Part shown: piece after piece, positions 6,469 through 6,711 of the stretch
Layout: each line of letters starts with the position of its first letter
Position numbering within the stretch: the stretch's first letter is position 1
Source: Candidatus Zixiibacteriota bacterium
GTDB lineage: Bacteria > Zixibacteria > MSB-5A5 > CAIYYT01
Length of the DNA: 6,711 nucleotides
Reading direction: 5' to 3'
NCBI GenBank assembly: GCA_023134875.1
Contig: JAGLUH010000002.1
Span: 1-6,711, forward strand
Position numbers and translations under genes: made by a program
The notes under the pieces: model-generated
Told to the model about the DNA's origin: nothing
Seen by the model: the letters and a program-made list of their open reading frames with translations, nothing else
The model's database searches: none

Positions 6469-6711
6469 TTAGACATTGAGAAGTCCCAAGTAGTAAGCCT
6501 GATAAGCCTCCATCATTGCCGGCAGAGAAAACCGGTCGACCACCCGTTCATAACCCCGCCTACCCATTTCTTGTGCCTGCCGGCCATGATTGAGGAGATA
6601 GATCAGCTTTTCAGCCAGGGTATCGGTATCACCGGCGGTAATCAGGAATCCGGTTTCACCATCAACCACCAACTCCCGATTGCCGCCGACAGCAGTGGCC
6701 ACCACCGGCAA
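6469..6711 (-). CDS. Glycosyltransferase, GT4-like, C-terminal fragment (5' end outside window)
   Basis: Only the last 80 residues lie in the window; the first visible codon, TTG, is most likely an internal leucine of a G-L-P-V-V-A-T motif and not a start. PVVATAVGGNRELVVDGETG is the typical nucleotide-sugar-binding part of the C-terminal Rossmann domain in GT-B family 4 enzymes. It is followed by the usual phi-x-x-x-D...LAEKLIYLLNH helix, MGRRGYERV and a final FSLPAMMEAYQAYY helix. The upstream E-x7-E region is beyond the edge. The enzyme would add a sugar to a growing glycan in the cytoplasm. It converges with the flippase gene at a distance of 8 bp. Confidence 0.9.
   Translation of the reverse strand: MPVVATAVGGNRELVVDGETGFLITAGDTDTLAEKLIYLLNHGRQAQEMGRRGYERVVDRFSLPAMMEAYQAYYLGLLNV

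Overview
The window looks like part of a surface-polysaccharide region from a Gram-negative-type bacterium of roughly 50% GC. The large secreted Fn3-repeat glycosidase beside a Wzx-type flippase, a GT-B glycosyltransferase and a deacetylase-like protein recalls uncultivated FCB-group lineages such as Zixibacteria. That placement rests on protein flavour only and is weak. No rRNA, tRNA, CRISPR or mobile element was seen.

Layout: (1) Positions 1-3029, minus strand: a long open frame of 1009 codons inside the window, running off the left edge without a stop. It encodes an exported protein with a signal peptide, a putative glycoside-hydrolase barrel resembling the GHL15 type, a beta-sandwich, and at least four and a half fibronectin-III-like repeats. 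(2) 3030-3439: a 410-bp gap with a sigma70-like promoter candidate for gene 1 and several small dyads. (3) 3440-4639, minus: a membrane-anchored extracytoplasmic protein with features of a NodB/polysaccharide-deacetylase-like barrel. (4) 4640-4888: a divergent promoter region with a strong hairpin, a perfect extended -10 and two further promoter candidates. (5) 4889-6460, plus: a Wzx/MOP-family lipid-linked oligosaccharide flippase. (6) 6469-6711, minus: the C-terminal end of a family-4-like glycosyltransferase, convergent with the flippase and 8 bp from it.

How they may work together (inference): the glycosyltransferase would build a lipid-linked glycan on the cytoplasmic face and the flippase would move it across the inner membrane. 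The anchored deacetylase-like protein and the secreted glycosidase could then trim or modify the exported polymer. The genes alternate strand and appear to have separate promoters, so this is a gene neighbourhood, not a single operon. The least described parts are the deacetylase-like protein and the divergent regulatory region. I do not see conclusive evidence of a wholly new system.
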